Positions 32,904 through 43,344 of a stretch of DNA of 64,000 bases are shown here, piece after piece. The position numbers were made by a program, and so were the translations under genes. The notes beneath the pieces were generated by a model, which worked only from the letters and a program-made list of their open reading frames with translations, did no database searches and was not told the origin of the DNA. The stretch is from Bryopsis sp. KO-2023. Its lineage: Eukaryota; Chlorophyta; Ulvophyceae; Bryopsidales; Bryopsidaceae. The stretch spans positions 1,674,001 to 1,738,000 of the forward strand of contig BSYQ01000010.1 of assembly GCA_030272585.1 (NCBI GenBank), read 5' to 3'. Positions within the stretch are counted from its first letter, which is position 1. The number at the start of each line of letters is the position of its first letter.

Positions 32904-33704
32904 GTCTTTTTCGTAATGATTGATTGAGCGACAGAAACGAGCCCGAGGAGGTGTACGATATTCAACAGGACAGTTGCTGGCAGATGGGACCTGGGGCTTT
33001 GTGCCCCACCTCGAATGATGAACACAGAGGAAACGCTAAGCATTCATCCTCCAGCATCTGGAAGGTGTGCTTTTTCTCCATAGGGTAGGATGCACATCGT
33101 CCTGTTGTTTTGTTCTATGAAAAAAATGGAACCAAATTCAACACAGGCACAGTAGTCCAATTGACAGGAATAGTGAGTTGTGAGTTCTGAACTTTTGTTT
33201 TCTCATGATGCGTTATGCTAATAAAACCATATTTTGAACAGTCCCTGATCACAGGCCGATTTCTTTCCTATTTTTCACTGAAATTGGCATCAGATTTTGG
33301 CAAAATCCCCCCCTCCCCTTTTTTCCTGATATGGAATCAATATTTTCTCAACAAGAACATATTCATACAAGGCACCTCCCCACATATCATTCTCAAAACT
33401 CGTAAAACATTCCCCCTCTTTATATCGCTTTCCCACACAGTCCTCTCTACATCCCACCCTTGGCCCATCAACCATAGTAACATACACTCCAGAATAACCC
33501 CCCTCCTAAAAATAAACATCCCTCGCCCAGTTCTCCTCCTGAAAGAAAATCAAGGCCAAAGGAAAAAAAGGAAAATCAAGGGGAGCAGTGTACTTCAAAC
33601 CTTATGGCAATTTATGATCCCTCCTTCCTCCCCCCCCGCAAAAAAAATTTAATTGCTTTTCAGCTGTAGAAAAGATAACCCGTGTTTTTACATCCGGAAA
33701 GGCC
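32904..33704. other. Gene-free spacer, 3' flank of the secreted-protein gene
   Basis: AT- and CT-rich DNA. Apart from the antisense frame noted at 32822-33043, I see nothing coding. Confidence 0.5.
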
Positions 33705-34841
33705 TCAGAAGACTACCATCACCATCAACACCACCACTCCGGCCAAAGTGGTTCCAAACACACTGAAACGAGTGGCGAACCCAGCATTATCTTTGTCATT
33801 GTCGATCTTTTCATCCTCCTCTTCCTCTTCATCGTTTTTGGAGGTAGAGGTGGAGGTGCTGGTGGTTGTCTTGGTGGTGCCCTCCACCGTGACTGCAGCA
33901 CTTCCGGTGGCGTCGGCACTGCCTTCCCCACTCGTGGTGGCGGTGGCTGTCGATTTCTTTGCTGTCGTGGTTTCTTTCTCTTTTTCTTTTTCATCCCCCT
34001 TTGTTGTGGGTTCCTCGTCAGCGGTGGGGGTGCTGTCTGCTGTACTAGCCTCCACTGATTCTGTTTTGGTGGGGATTGAATAAGAGGGCCAAAAAAAACA
34101 GAAAAAACAAAACTGCATACTCAAAAACTGTGTGGAACAAACCAAGAATGATGAAGGGAATGCTGTATGGGGGAGCGGAAATTAAATTCATTTCTTGTTG
34201 AAATAGGAAAAACTGCTCAAAAATCTAAAATATATAAACATACAATTGAAAAAAACAACAATTCAACAAAACAGGAAAAACAGCAGGACTTTGGATATGT
34301 GTCGGTCTTACGTGTGTCGCCGTCAGACTCGGTGGAGGACGTCGCCTGGGAGCCGTTCGGCCCGCTGGAGCTTCGAGCAGTGGCGCTCGCCGACTCCGTG
34401 CCGGTGCTGATTCCCACAGCTTCTGCGGAATCCTCGTCCACCTTCACGGTTGTTTCCTGATCATCTGTCTTCTTCGTGACTGGAAAACAGAACACCAGCA
34501 GGGCGCCGAGGTCAGGATGCTGCATCCTTCAGCTTTGCGTTTGCTTGGAAAGTCAACCCAGGAGGGAAATTAAAAGGAAGCGACAGAAGATTATTACGGA
34601 TGTCGCGCGCGGTTAGTGAAGGATCGAAGTGCTATAACAAGCGGTGCCAAGAGAAGAAAATACTGCGCTTTTTTGTTTGCGACACGGTTTGATGGGTTCG
34701 TAAATCCTTTCCGTTCAAGCATTGGGAACTCGACACCGAATGACAGAAAACCTCACCCTCCGTTTGTGCGGCGACTGAAAAAATGCATTGGCTGGCGACC
34801 AGCGCCAGTAGAATGAGGGTTAATCCCCTTCCCTGTGCCAT
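33705..34841 (-). CDS. Secreted or surface-anchored Thr/Ser/Glu-rich protein
   Basis: Three exons: 34841-34757, 34479-34312, 34060-33705. Phases agree, giving 202 aa. The N-terminus (GRGLTLILLALVASQCIFSV then AAQ) is a clear signal peptide, with a likely cut after SVAA. The body is almost entirely Thr, Ser, Ala, Asp, Glu and Lys with no Cys, as in mucin-like or arabinogalactan-type backbones. It carries repeated TKTTTSTSTSTS and an acidic run NDEEEEEDE. The C-terminus is a hydrophobic tail (VFGTTLAGVVVLMVMVVF), which fits a GPI-anchor signal or a membrane end. A cell-surface or extracellular matrix role is inference; no catalytic domain is present. It faces psbQ across a GC-rich gap. Confidence 0.75.
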
Positions 34842-35330
34842 GCCTTTCGAGGACTTCCTCTCAAACAACGCAGCAGCGGATGGTTGGTTTACAGTGCTTT
34901 TGATGCTTCTCGCCCAGGACTGACGCAAAAAAAAAGCTCGTTGGTTCGCTTCTCAAACTATTGCTCCAAAAACTTCCCAAGCTTTATCGACTTTCGAAAA
35001 AAGAAACGGTGTTTTTTTTCTGCTTTCGAGTCGCAGTGTCGCTGTTCTTTCTTGTTGCTGGCGGAAATCGCGCGATTCTTTTTATGTCCGAGGGTCCGAC
35101 TGTCGCCGTACCCTTCAGTTCAACCTTCCATTCCGCTTCCGGAAAGCTGATTTTCGCTGCGAAAACTGCGCTCGACGTCGACGTCGAAAGACTCGATTTG
35201 ACACCGCGTGTCCGAACGCTTGGAAAATTCGAGTAGGTCTTTCTTTCCCTTTCGCGTCGGGTTCACTCATTTACAGATCGCCAATCAACTTGCGAGTGTG
35301 ACGGCAGACAATCGAAGGGCGAAAACGGTT

Positions 35331-35670
35331 GCGAGAAGGAGAAGCTCATAACATCGAGTGGTGCGCGATCGTGTTTTGTTTTTTTCTATTTTTTTGTGCT
35401 TTTTTTCAGTTTGAAGCCAGATTCGATCGCGTTGGCTGCGACCGTTTTCGATGCGTCGACTCGACTTTCCAACAGCAGCTTGATTTTCGATTTTCGAACC
35501 TGTCACACTTTTTTCTACAGTTGGTTTTCCATGCACTGACGATCGATTACGTAAACGAATCTCGTTGGAAGAGCGCAGTGCTATCGAAGAATCGAACCAG
35601 AAGCCTGATTGCCTCCCTCTCCGAAACTACGACCGCGCACCACTCGATATCATGAGCTTCTCCTTCTCGC
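35331..35670. repeat. 42-nt inverted repeat spanning the psbQ start codon
   Basis: The arms are 35331-35372 and 35629-35670, complementary at 39 of 42 positions, with a 256-nt loop. The left arm begins GCGAGAAGGAGAAGCTCAT. The right arm contains the psbQ ATG (35652) and its first six codons. If transcription starts left of 35331, the 5' UTR could fold onto the start codon. Confidence 0.9.
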
Positions 35671-37649
35671 TTTCCCACGCGCCCACCTGCGCTGCGCCGC
35701 GAAGGGCGCCCCGCGTCGCTTCGCGAATCGTGTGTCGAGCGCAGAACTACAAGCAGCAGAATGGTGTGTATTGGGTTGACGACTCTCTCCCATATGTCGA
35801 GGGATCTTTCTTGTTTTTTGGAGGCATGTTGGGATTGGGATCTTGCGTTTTCTGAAAGCGTATGTTCGCTGCTTAATAGAGAAGGCTGTGAACCGTCGAG
35901 GCGTGCTTTTGGGAAGCGGTTTGGCGATGGGGGCCGTCGCAGCTTTCCCAGCGTTGGCAGGAAAGCCTCCCGTTCCAAAGGGTAAGTCAATGCTTTTAAG
36001 TTTGCAAAGGAGATTGAAGAGACGCTTGGGGAGAGGGAACAAAATATTGTGTCTGGTTGTTACCAAACCAATCAATTTTATTTTATTAATATTATTTATT
36101 TATTTATTTATTTATTTATTATTGTACATAATATCATCATAAAACAGAGGATATCAGAATATGACGGCACTCGACCTTTCATTCTTTTTAAGAAAAAAAA
36201 AAGAAAAAACATTCTTCTTTGGATTTTAGTGCTTTATAGTAGGGGGGGCCCTTGACTTCAAGCAATTTTTGCACTTCCTTGAAAAAAAATCCTGGGCAAC
36301 ATGTAAAATTTAAAAAATCCTAGTTGCAAAAAAAATTAGAAAATCCTCGAAAAAATGTGGATCTTGTTCTGTGGTACAAAAAGAATTCATGAAAAGTCAT
36401 CATGGATCGGAGGAAAAATCAATCAGCCCCGCACAGGGGGTTCCGTTCAAGTTCCATTCGATGAATTACTTGGATTTAATAATTGAAATTCCTTTCCTTT
36501 TTTTGATTGAGCAGCTTACTACGAATTTGTGGATAAGCTGACAACGCAGCTGATCGAGACGATCGACCTCGAAGCATCTGGGGCCAGTGAAATCGAGGTG
36601 TGGGAGGAAAAAATAACTCAAAAATCCCTGCGAAAAAATCTAATTCAAAAATTCTATTTAAAGCTTCAAAGGAATGCACTTTGGCATAACCATCCAAACA
36701 AATGGTGTTGCATTCCCCCCCCCCCCCCCTCTCCTCACTTCCCAGTTGTGTATTACAATTCTGCCTTATTTCCTCAACTCATTTCTTTCCACGGTTCTTT
36801 TGCTTCCTGCCAGTACACATTGGAGTCAGTGTCAGTCTGTGGGAAAATCAGCCGATGACAAATGCGAGGTAGTTTTTTAATGAATTAGATTAATTGTTTA
36901 ATCATGATTCGAACTGAATTCAGGTTCGCAGAAAGGCTGATGATGCCAAAAACCTCGTGAGGGAGTTCGTGCTGTCCTGGAGAGGCGACATTCGAGTTTC
37001 GAAGGAAGCTTCCTACAAAGAGATCGCAGGTTTGGCCTCATTCAAGGATTTTTGACAAGGATATTTTGTTTAGCACAGCAAAATTAGCATTGTTTAGCAC
37101 AGCAAAAGTTTGGGGGCGAAATAGATCATGTCCAGGCTAAAAAGGTTTTTCTCGATTAGTTTCTCCGACTGGTTCATGTCAGTAGATATCGTTTCTCTAA
37201 TTTCTTCATGTTCGTTTACAAATATATATACAAAAAAGTAAGAGTAAAATTAAAAAGTATATATATAATATATGGACTTGTGGGACAATGGGGGCTTGTT
37301 CGCATTCTGCAAATATGCATATTATTTTAATTAATTAATCAATTTTTTGCTAATATATTACACTGAGGCTGAAGGCTCCATTCATCCCATAAACCATGAT
37401 CTGGATGTAGAAATTATGGAGTTCTCATTGTGTCATAAAGACTGATAAAACTCTTTTCAGAATTTTATAGAAAATTCTCGTGTAACGATTTTTGTGCGTA
37501 TTTTGGGTGGATGAACAGAGGCTTTGACCGAGCTGGGGAATTTCTACATGAAGAACGGCCAGCGAATGAAGTTACCATCGGATTTGTCTGCCGAAATCAG
37601 AGGGCACCTGGAAGCTGCCAAGGCAGCAGCAGTCGCCCCAGTTGCATAA
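35652..37649 (+). CDS. psbQ: Photosystem II extrinsic protein PsbQ
   Basis: Five exons: 35652-35763, 35880-35981, 36515-36597, 36924-37029, 37519-37649. Phases agree, giving 177 aa. PsbQ binds the lumenal face of photosystem II and stabilises the oxygen-evolving complex. The leader is bipartite: a Ser/Arg/Ala-rich plastid transit part (MSFSFSLSHAPTCAAPRRAP), then a twin-arginine signal NRRGVLLGSGLAMGAVAAF ending PALA before GKPPVPK, as expected for Tat import. The mature part is helical, with AYYEFVDKLTTQLIETIDLE, then KNLVREFVLSW, then ALTELGNFYMKNGQRMKLP, and ends ..AAAVAPVA. This matches the algal PsbQ pattern. Intron 4 holds dispersed-repeat copy C. Confidence 0.93.
37357..37390 (+). repeat. 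Dispersed short repeat, copy C
   Basis: ATTACACTGAGGCTGAAGGC followed by TCCATTCATCC. It lies in psbQ intron 4, in the sense direction. It matches copy F over GAGRCYGAARGCTCCA. Confidence 0.6.
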
Positions 37650-38804
37650 ACTGCCTGTCAAAAAAAGGTTTTCCAATTTTTTTGTTTCACATACTTGAAC
37701 CCTGTGTTTGGTCCTATTCTTTTTTAAAAGACTTTTTTGAACATGAGATCTTCAAGGAGAAATTTTTTGATCTTTTTTTGGGGGGAAATGCAGATGTTGA
37801 GGGGGTTTTGTAATCAAAGGGGAAAGGTTGAGGTTTTCTTTCTTTCTTTCTTTCTTTTTTTTTCTTTTACGCAACTTTGTGGAATTGCCGCATGTTCATT
37901 ATGACCCGAAAAAAAGAAGAGGACGGAATTGAACGATAGAAGAAATAAAGAAAACAAGCGTGGATTATGTGGAATATATTCCAGCACTTCACCTGCAGTT
38001 TCATGAAGGACCTGAAATATCAAGTGACCCCAAAGATGCCACATGGCTAAACATGCCTTCCAGAAAACCACCTTCCCAAAAGACCTATATATCTTCACCA
38101 AAAATTCCCATTGGCTCCGGCATTCGGTCTGACATGGTCTTGGAGCGGACTCCCCTTCTAGGTTTCGCAGATGAACACCTGTCTTGCAGGTACATGCACT
38201 CCCACGCAACTGACAGGCATCCGGTCAATGTGCTCGACATGCAAGATGACTTACAGACCTCAAAAAAAGTCCCATACAAATTGTACATTTCGTTCCTCGG
38301 CCAACTATCAGGCCCCCACCCCACCAAGACAACTAAAATGGTTTCCGATCAAGGATCAAACCCTCCCTGTGACGATCCCTACATCCTTCCGCCATTCACG
38401 ACCTTTCGTCGATGTTGCCTCTTTTTTTTTTCCGAGTGCATTTCTGCGACAAATCCTTGAACGCAAGAGATAGGTCAAGTCAGCATGAATTTAAAATTAG
38501 TCCACAACCTCCGTTATTGAGATGGGTTTCTAATTCTCCCCCCCCCCCTTTTTCAACTTTTCCTTCATTCAAGACAATGCCTATTCCGAAATCACCCTTT
38601 TTAGTCAAAACTATATTCCATTTTTTCAAGCTCCTTCTTCTTCGTTGTTGTTCCACATCATTCCTTTTTGTTTCACCGGTAAAACCCCCACTTTTTTCTG
38701 CACCAATTTGATCAAAAGGAAAAGAAAAACCCCAATAAAAAGGGGTTTTCCTTACCCCAGATCGACTCAATTTTCCAATTCTCCAGAGCGATTTTCTTGT
38801 TCCA
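37650..38804. other. Convergent spacer between psbQ and the UhpC-like gene
   Basis: The first 300 bp are T-rich 3' flank. Around 37960-38460 composition is balanced and a 166-codon frame is open on the plus strand, but it has no ATG near its start and no recognised domain. I treat it as non-coding or unassigned. Confidence 0.5.
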
Positions 38805-40427
38805 TCAGCCCGATTTAGCCGCGGCCATTTCGTTTTTCTGGGCGTCGGAGTACAAATTAATCATGGGCAAAACCAACACGAAGGCAACAGCGCAAGAAGC
38901 GATCATCGCCGAGAAGTAGACGTTCCAACCGTATTTCTCGACGATCAAAGCCAAAGGCACCCCAGCGCTGGCAGCACCCAAATACGATATCCACCCGAGG
39001 AATCCTTGGCATGCGCTCACGGCTTGTCTGCTGACGGTTTCCGCTCCACAAAGCCCGATCAACATCTGCGGACCGTAGAGCATGAAGCCGCACCCCGCGA
39101 CGAGGAGCCACTGCAACCACGCGACGTTGGGAGAAGCCCAGAACGCCGAGAGCATTAATCCGGTTCCCATAATGTACGCCATGACGACTTTGACGCGTAG
39201 CCCCACGTTTCCGGATGCGTTCCCACCGTTTTTCCTGATAAGATAGTCACTGATCGCGCCAGACGACAGAGATCCCAGCAAGCCACCCAGTTCGAGTCCT
39301 GACACTCTGATCGCCGCTTGAGCGGCGTCGCCCGCACCCCCCGCTTGCAAGAGATAGAACACGAACCACGCGGTCATTCCCTGACGAACGACGTACACGA
39401 AAAAGTAATTCACCGCGAACAGCCAGACGTATACGTTCTTGACGACCTCGCCCAGAGAGTCCATGAACGACGCTTTCTTGGCGTCATCCTCGACGACCTT
39501 CTTAGGTTTCTTCGTGGCCTCCACGGGCGGATAACCCGCAGCTTCAGGGGAATCCCGCATAGCGAAAATCCCGATGATGCCCATTATCGTCGCCACCGCA
39601 CCTGGTGCGAACAAACCCCATCTCCATCCTTTCATGGCGCAGGCCGTTCCGACCAACAGCGGGGCGGAAAATCCCCCCACGTTATTAGATGCCGTCCAGA
39701 GTCCCCACCAGGTGCCCCTCTCCTTAGATTTGAACCAATTCGTGAGCAGTCGCGAGCAAGCGGGCGCTCCGATCCCTTGTAGCAGACCGTTGAGTCCCCA
39801 GAAGACCAGGAAAAACCCATAGGAGCTGCTCATCCCGAATGCGACGTTACACAAGGCCGTGGACACCAAACCACCCGCAAGCAGAACGGTAGCGGAGAAA
39901 TTCGCGCCCAAAACCCCGCTGATAAACTTGCTGAAAGCGTACGCCACCGTCTGCATGGACAACAACCCTCCGACTTTCGCCATGGTAATTCCCAGCGCCT
40001 GGTCTTTGATCATCAAGGGGGCGGTGAACGCCAGCGAGTTTCTCGTCAAATAGTAACTCCCATAGGCCAACCACATGAATGCGAACGTGACCAGACGCGC
40101 GGTGACGAAGGATTTTGGATAGGGTTCCTTCATCACGCCATCCGCGTCCGTCGTGATCGTCGACGTTTCAGATCCTGCCAGTTCTGAAGGTAGATCTTTC
40201 GCCCCATCAGCTGCTGCCGAACAGACCACCGCTTCCGACCTTCGCGAAACAATATTTCCAATCTTCCACCCCTCGATGCCCCCCAGCTGACCGACGCTCC
40301 TCACCAAATTAGCCCGTGGCTGGTTTTTCTTCGTCAAGCACGATCCCGTGCGGAGACGGGAGGCTCGCAAAACCGTACGGGCACCCACGCCCGGAGCACT
40401 GGCGCGCAACGACAAACCGGAATTCAT
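38805..40427 (-). CDS. Plastid-targeted UhpC/GlpT-type hexose-phosphate antiporter
   Basis: A single uninterrupted 540-aa frame. The first ~100 residues are a Ser/Arg/Ala-rich, acid-poor transit-like leader (LRASAPGVGARTVLRASRLR). The rest is a 12-helix major facilitator of the organophosphate:phosphate antiporter family. It carries GSYYLTRNSLAFTAPLM, LLQGIGAPACSRLLTNWF, SKERGTWWGLW.ASNNVGG, FVYVVRQGMTAWFVFYL, ELGGLLGSLSSGAISD and YGPQMLIGLCGAE, closer to bacterial UhpC than to plant plastid phosphate translocators. Likely role: exchange of sugar phosphate for phosphate across the plastid envelope (inference). UhpC-type carriers of chlamydial affinity are known in glaucophytes and some algae. 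The lack of introns in an intron-rich region fits lateral or retro-copy origin. Confidence 0.88.
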   Translation of the reverse strand: MNSGLSLRASAPGVGARTVLRASRLRTGSCLTKKNQPRANLVRSVGQLGGIEGWKIGNIVSRRSEAVVCSAAADGAKDLPSELAGSETSTITTDADGVMKEPYPKSFVTARLVTFAFMWLAYGSYYLTRNSLAFTAPLMIKDQALGITMAKVGGLLSMQTVAYAFSKFISGVLGANFSATVLLAGGLVSTALCNVAFGMSSSYGFFLVFWGLNGLLQGIGAPACSRLLTNWFKSKERGTWWGLWTASNNVGGFSAPLLVGTACAMKGWRWGLFAPGAVATIMGIIGIFAMRDSPEAAGYPPVEATKKPKKVVEDDAKKASFMDSLGEVVKNVYVWLFAVNYFFVYVVRQGMTAWFVFYLLQAGGAGDAAQAAIRVSGLELGGLLGSLSSGAISDYLIRKNGGNASGNVGLRVKVVMAYIMGTGLMLSAFWASPNVAWLQWLLVAGCGFMLYGPQMLIGLCGAETVSRQAVSACQGFLGWISYLGAASAGVPLALIVEKYGWNVYFSAMIASCAVAFVLVLPMINLYSDAQKNEMAAAKSG

Positions 40428-41698
40428 TCTGTCGTCAATCCACTTCTTCCCACTCTTTCTTCCTCCTTTACGCCCTGTCGTTTTTTCCGTTCAAACGTTT
40501 TTTTTTTTCGTCGTTCCACAAAGTTTCAACGCTTTCGACCTTTCCTTATTCCATGCGAAACAAGGGAAACGTAAAACTCCTCGTCACTCTCGACAGCCCC
40601 TCTGTCACACTTTCACACCCCTGCCCATTAATTCATCAAAAATATCCAAGACATTACAAAAAACCCAATCACTCTTAAAAGTCTCACAACCAAACTTCCC
40701 ACCCAGATACACAAGTCCAAGAGAGCGGGCCTGCTGTTCATCTCTTTTTTTTAATATCTTTTTTGTTTCCTGCTGTTTTTCCCTTCCCTCTTTGTTGGCA
40801 AAAAAAGAATCATTCTTTTCAAATCAAAATTCCTAAGGTTCCTAAGGTTCCTATTCAAATCATCACTGCCTGAGCAACACCAGCGTGCGCTCTTTCATTT
40901 AACTAGAATGCGAAGTCCTCATCTCAGACATCATGCATCAGCTCTGTTGTGCGTCATAACTGTTAGGCTGTTCTTTGTGCAAATTTTTTCATGTGTGTTT
41001 CCCGTCTTGAAAAATTTGTGTTTCTTGAGGGGGATTCGGAGCTGGAAATGGAATTTTCATATGAGTTAGCCCTTTTTCACATTTTTCATTTTTTACTGGC
41101 TCAGTCAAAAATGACTCAGTCCATATCGGATATGGACTATATATTCCTTATCAGATATAGCTGTCACTGATATGTACAGAGAACTGAAGTGGGTTATCAA
41201 AGTGGAAGGCTGGACATGTAACCAACTGTGTTATTGGGACGTGGCCTGCAGGCCAGCTGGTTTGTCGTTATCCCCTTTTCTCTTCAGGAACGCAGTCAAG
41301 TGGCCAAGTCAATCGTTCCACTTGAGGATCGCGGAAGGAACATCAATAAAAATTTCGGAGTGACTGAGGGAAAAAGAAAATCGTTTCACTCAGCTTATGA
41401 AGCATCAATCACCCGAAGAACCAACCCCCCCCCGAGCTTCTATCAGTTGGCTATAAAGTTTGCACCGCGCGCGCGTGCTGATATCGATATCCGGAGTCGA
41501 AAAATTGGATCGCAGCAAACAGGCTGTTCTCATCTTCTTGTCGGACAGCATGATGGCAATGTCAATTCAGTCACCCTCTCTAAAAGGAAACCCGCTACAA
41601 AAACGAGCCACTATAGTGGTATACCAATATTCCCAGAGCAGCAAAAAACAAGCTTGTTTTTCAAGGGTGCAAGACTTAGGAGAGACTTAACTCGCAAG
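40428..41698. promoter_or_regulatory. Divergent promoter region, UhpC-like / Ifi-like 1
   Basis: The left half is CT/AT-rich. From 41100 there is a cluster of dyads: TGACTCA at 41112-41118, a 21-nt palindrome at 41118-41138 (AGTCCATATC-g-GATATGGACT), and TATCAG..CTGATA at about 41148-41171. A TATAAA lies at 41452-41457, 242 nt before the Ifi-like ATG. Confidence 0.55.
41452..41457 (+). promoter_or_regulatory. TATA box of Ifi-like gene 1
   Basis: GGCTATAAAGTTTG followed 10 bp on by a CGCGCGCG patch. It is placed upstream of the ATG at 41699. The paralogue at 43860 has a TATAAAA as well. Confidence 0.55.
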
Positions 41699-41956
41699 AT
41701 GGGATGGAAGGCAGGAGTCATAGGTGGAACAATAGGATTGACAGCCCCTGCGATTGTCCTCCCCGCGTTGGGTTTCGGGGCGGGGGGTGTAGTGGCTGGT
41801 TCTATCGCCGCCGCGTGGCATTCTTCGATTGGCAACGTGGCGGCTGGCTCGTTGTTCGCAGCCTTGCAGTCCGCCGGCACCGCCGGATTCTTTCAAACTG
41901 TGAGCGTTCCGTTGGCAGGCGTGGTTGGTGTCGCCGCGGGGGTTATCAAGAGGTGA
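41699..41956 (+). CDS. Ifi-6-16 (ISG12/IFI27-like) membrane protein, short form
   Basis: 85 aa, intronless. It is almost wholly hydrophobic, with the small-residue pattern of the Ifi-6-16 family: IVLPALGFGAGGVVAGSIAA, then GNVAAGSLFAALQSAGTAGF, then PLAGVVGVAAGVIKR. Animal members are interferon-induced proteins of mitochondria and ER linked to apoptosis and antiviral response; functions outside animals are largely unknown. The frame is open upstream to 41228, but the ATG at 41699 gives MGWKAG, matching MDWRSG at the start of the paralogue at 43860. Two or three membrane helices are expected. It forms a convergent pair with that paralogue, 1.4 kb apart. Confidence 0.82.
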   Translation: MGWKAGVIGGTIGLTAPAIVLPALGFGAGGVVAGSIAAAWHSSIGNVAAGSLFAALQSAGTAGFFQTVSVPLAGVVGVAAGVIKR

Positions 41957-43344
41957 TGTGAGGAACGTCGCGGAGAGTTAGGTAAGGGTGCATAGTACTG
42001 AACGTTTGGGAAACAATTGTTTAAACTACAGTATAGATTTTTCCATGAGGTCAAAGCTTGGCCTTCTTGCCTAAAAACAACTGTCTTTAGTGTGGAATGG
42101 AGCTTTCGTTTTGTCGTTTTGAAGTGTCCCAGGTGGTCCGTGTGCTGAAAATTAAATAGAAAATCCATTGTGTTGAAGGTGGAGGGAGGTTCGTTCATGT
42201 TTCGCAAAAACGCTGCGTTGGTGGAGGTCTGAGACTACGCTGGATGAAGCACTGATTGGTTGAAAGCAATTGATGTATATATTTGTAAATAGCTGTCCTT
42301 TGTAAAGTTTCATGTTTGTATGCTTTTATTGAGTATGTCCTTCCTTCCGCGCTGATATCGGAATGGGTTCCTCTGTCTGTCAAACTCTCGACAAAGTCAT
42401 TCCAGTCTAGCTTGTACATCTTTCCACGCCACATACCACCACATTCGAACGTGGTGCGTTGTATGGCTGGAACATTATGATTTGATACATGATATTATAC
42501 TTCAGATAATCCCCAAACTCCACCTCCATTAGTCATATTTCCTTGCACCCTTCACATATATATATTGACTTGAGAAAAAACATCAGAGATCCTCATTTCA
42601 GAAGTGCAATATTGTACAGATAAATATGTAATATGTATCCTTATCGGGTGATAAGCCAATCACCCAGTGTCGCTTGATCGCTGTGCATCAATCATATAAA
42701 TGTCTTAGAATCGCCCCATTATTTGCCAGAAACTGTTAAAAGTGAATTTGCACAATTTGAAACCTTGAAAAAGGATGGAAGCATCCTGCAGGGAAAATCG
42801 ACTCCACAAAAATAATCCCTACCAACAATACAAGCTCAAATAACTAGTGCCATGCAACCGTTTTGCATTCAAAACTCCCCTTCAAACACCTTCATATTTC
42901 AGCAGTATCCTTCACTGCATTTTCAGTGACATCAATTTTCCCGTGTGTATGGGCTTTTTTTGTTTGTTTTTCGCTCCGGCGATTTCCCCCCTCGCCCCCC
43001 TCAGACAGCCCCTCCACAGTGTTTCGGCAAATAACTGTCCACATCCCATGCAACTACTGCCAAAAAAAGAGATGCGATAACAAGGAGAACAGGGAGATAC
43101 TTTCTCCCTTAAAAAACAGGGAAATACATTCTCTCTTGGCTTGTTCACACTTTCCCCCCAAGACAAATTGAAATAGAAAGAGGGACCAACCCCCCAGTGG
43201 TGCCAAAAAAAACCACCCTCTGATGAGAGATCGATCAGGAGAATCAATCTCGAGTGTTGAATCTTGATTTTGAACACAGTGAGTTTACTCACTCCCTTAA
43301 GTACTACAGCTGCGTTGGACTGTAACGTTCGTCATCTGACGTCC
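41957..43344. other. Spacer between the convergent Ifi-like genes
   Basis: No recognised gene. A minus-strand frame 42434-42195 (79 codons, starting MWRGKMYKLDW) looks peptide-like but is unsupported. A tandem pair of 23-nt hairpin units lies at 43088-43110 and 43115-43137. Confidence 0.5.
43088..43137. repeat. Tandem hairpin units
   Basis: AACAGGGAGATACTTTCTCC.. is repeated 27 nt on with four changes. Each unit can fold (GGGAGA..TCTCCC in the first). Confidence 0.7.

Noticed and set aside
35547-35990. 147-codon minus-strand frame antisense to psbQ exons 1-2
   Set aside because: It is a shadow of the psbQ exons and the inverted repeat; psbQ on the plus strand is supported by leader, phase and homology.
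37960-38460. 166-codon plus-strand frame downstream of psbQ
   Set aside because: It lacks a proper ATG at its start and has no recognised domain or splice context.
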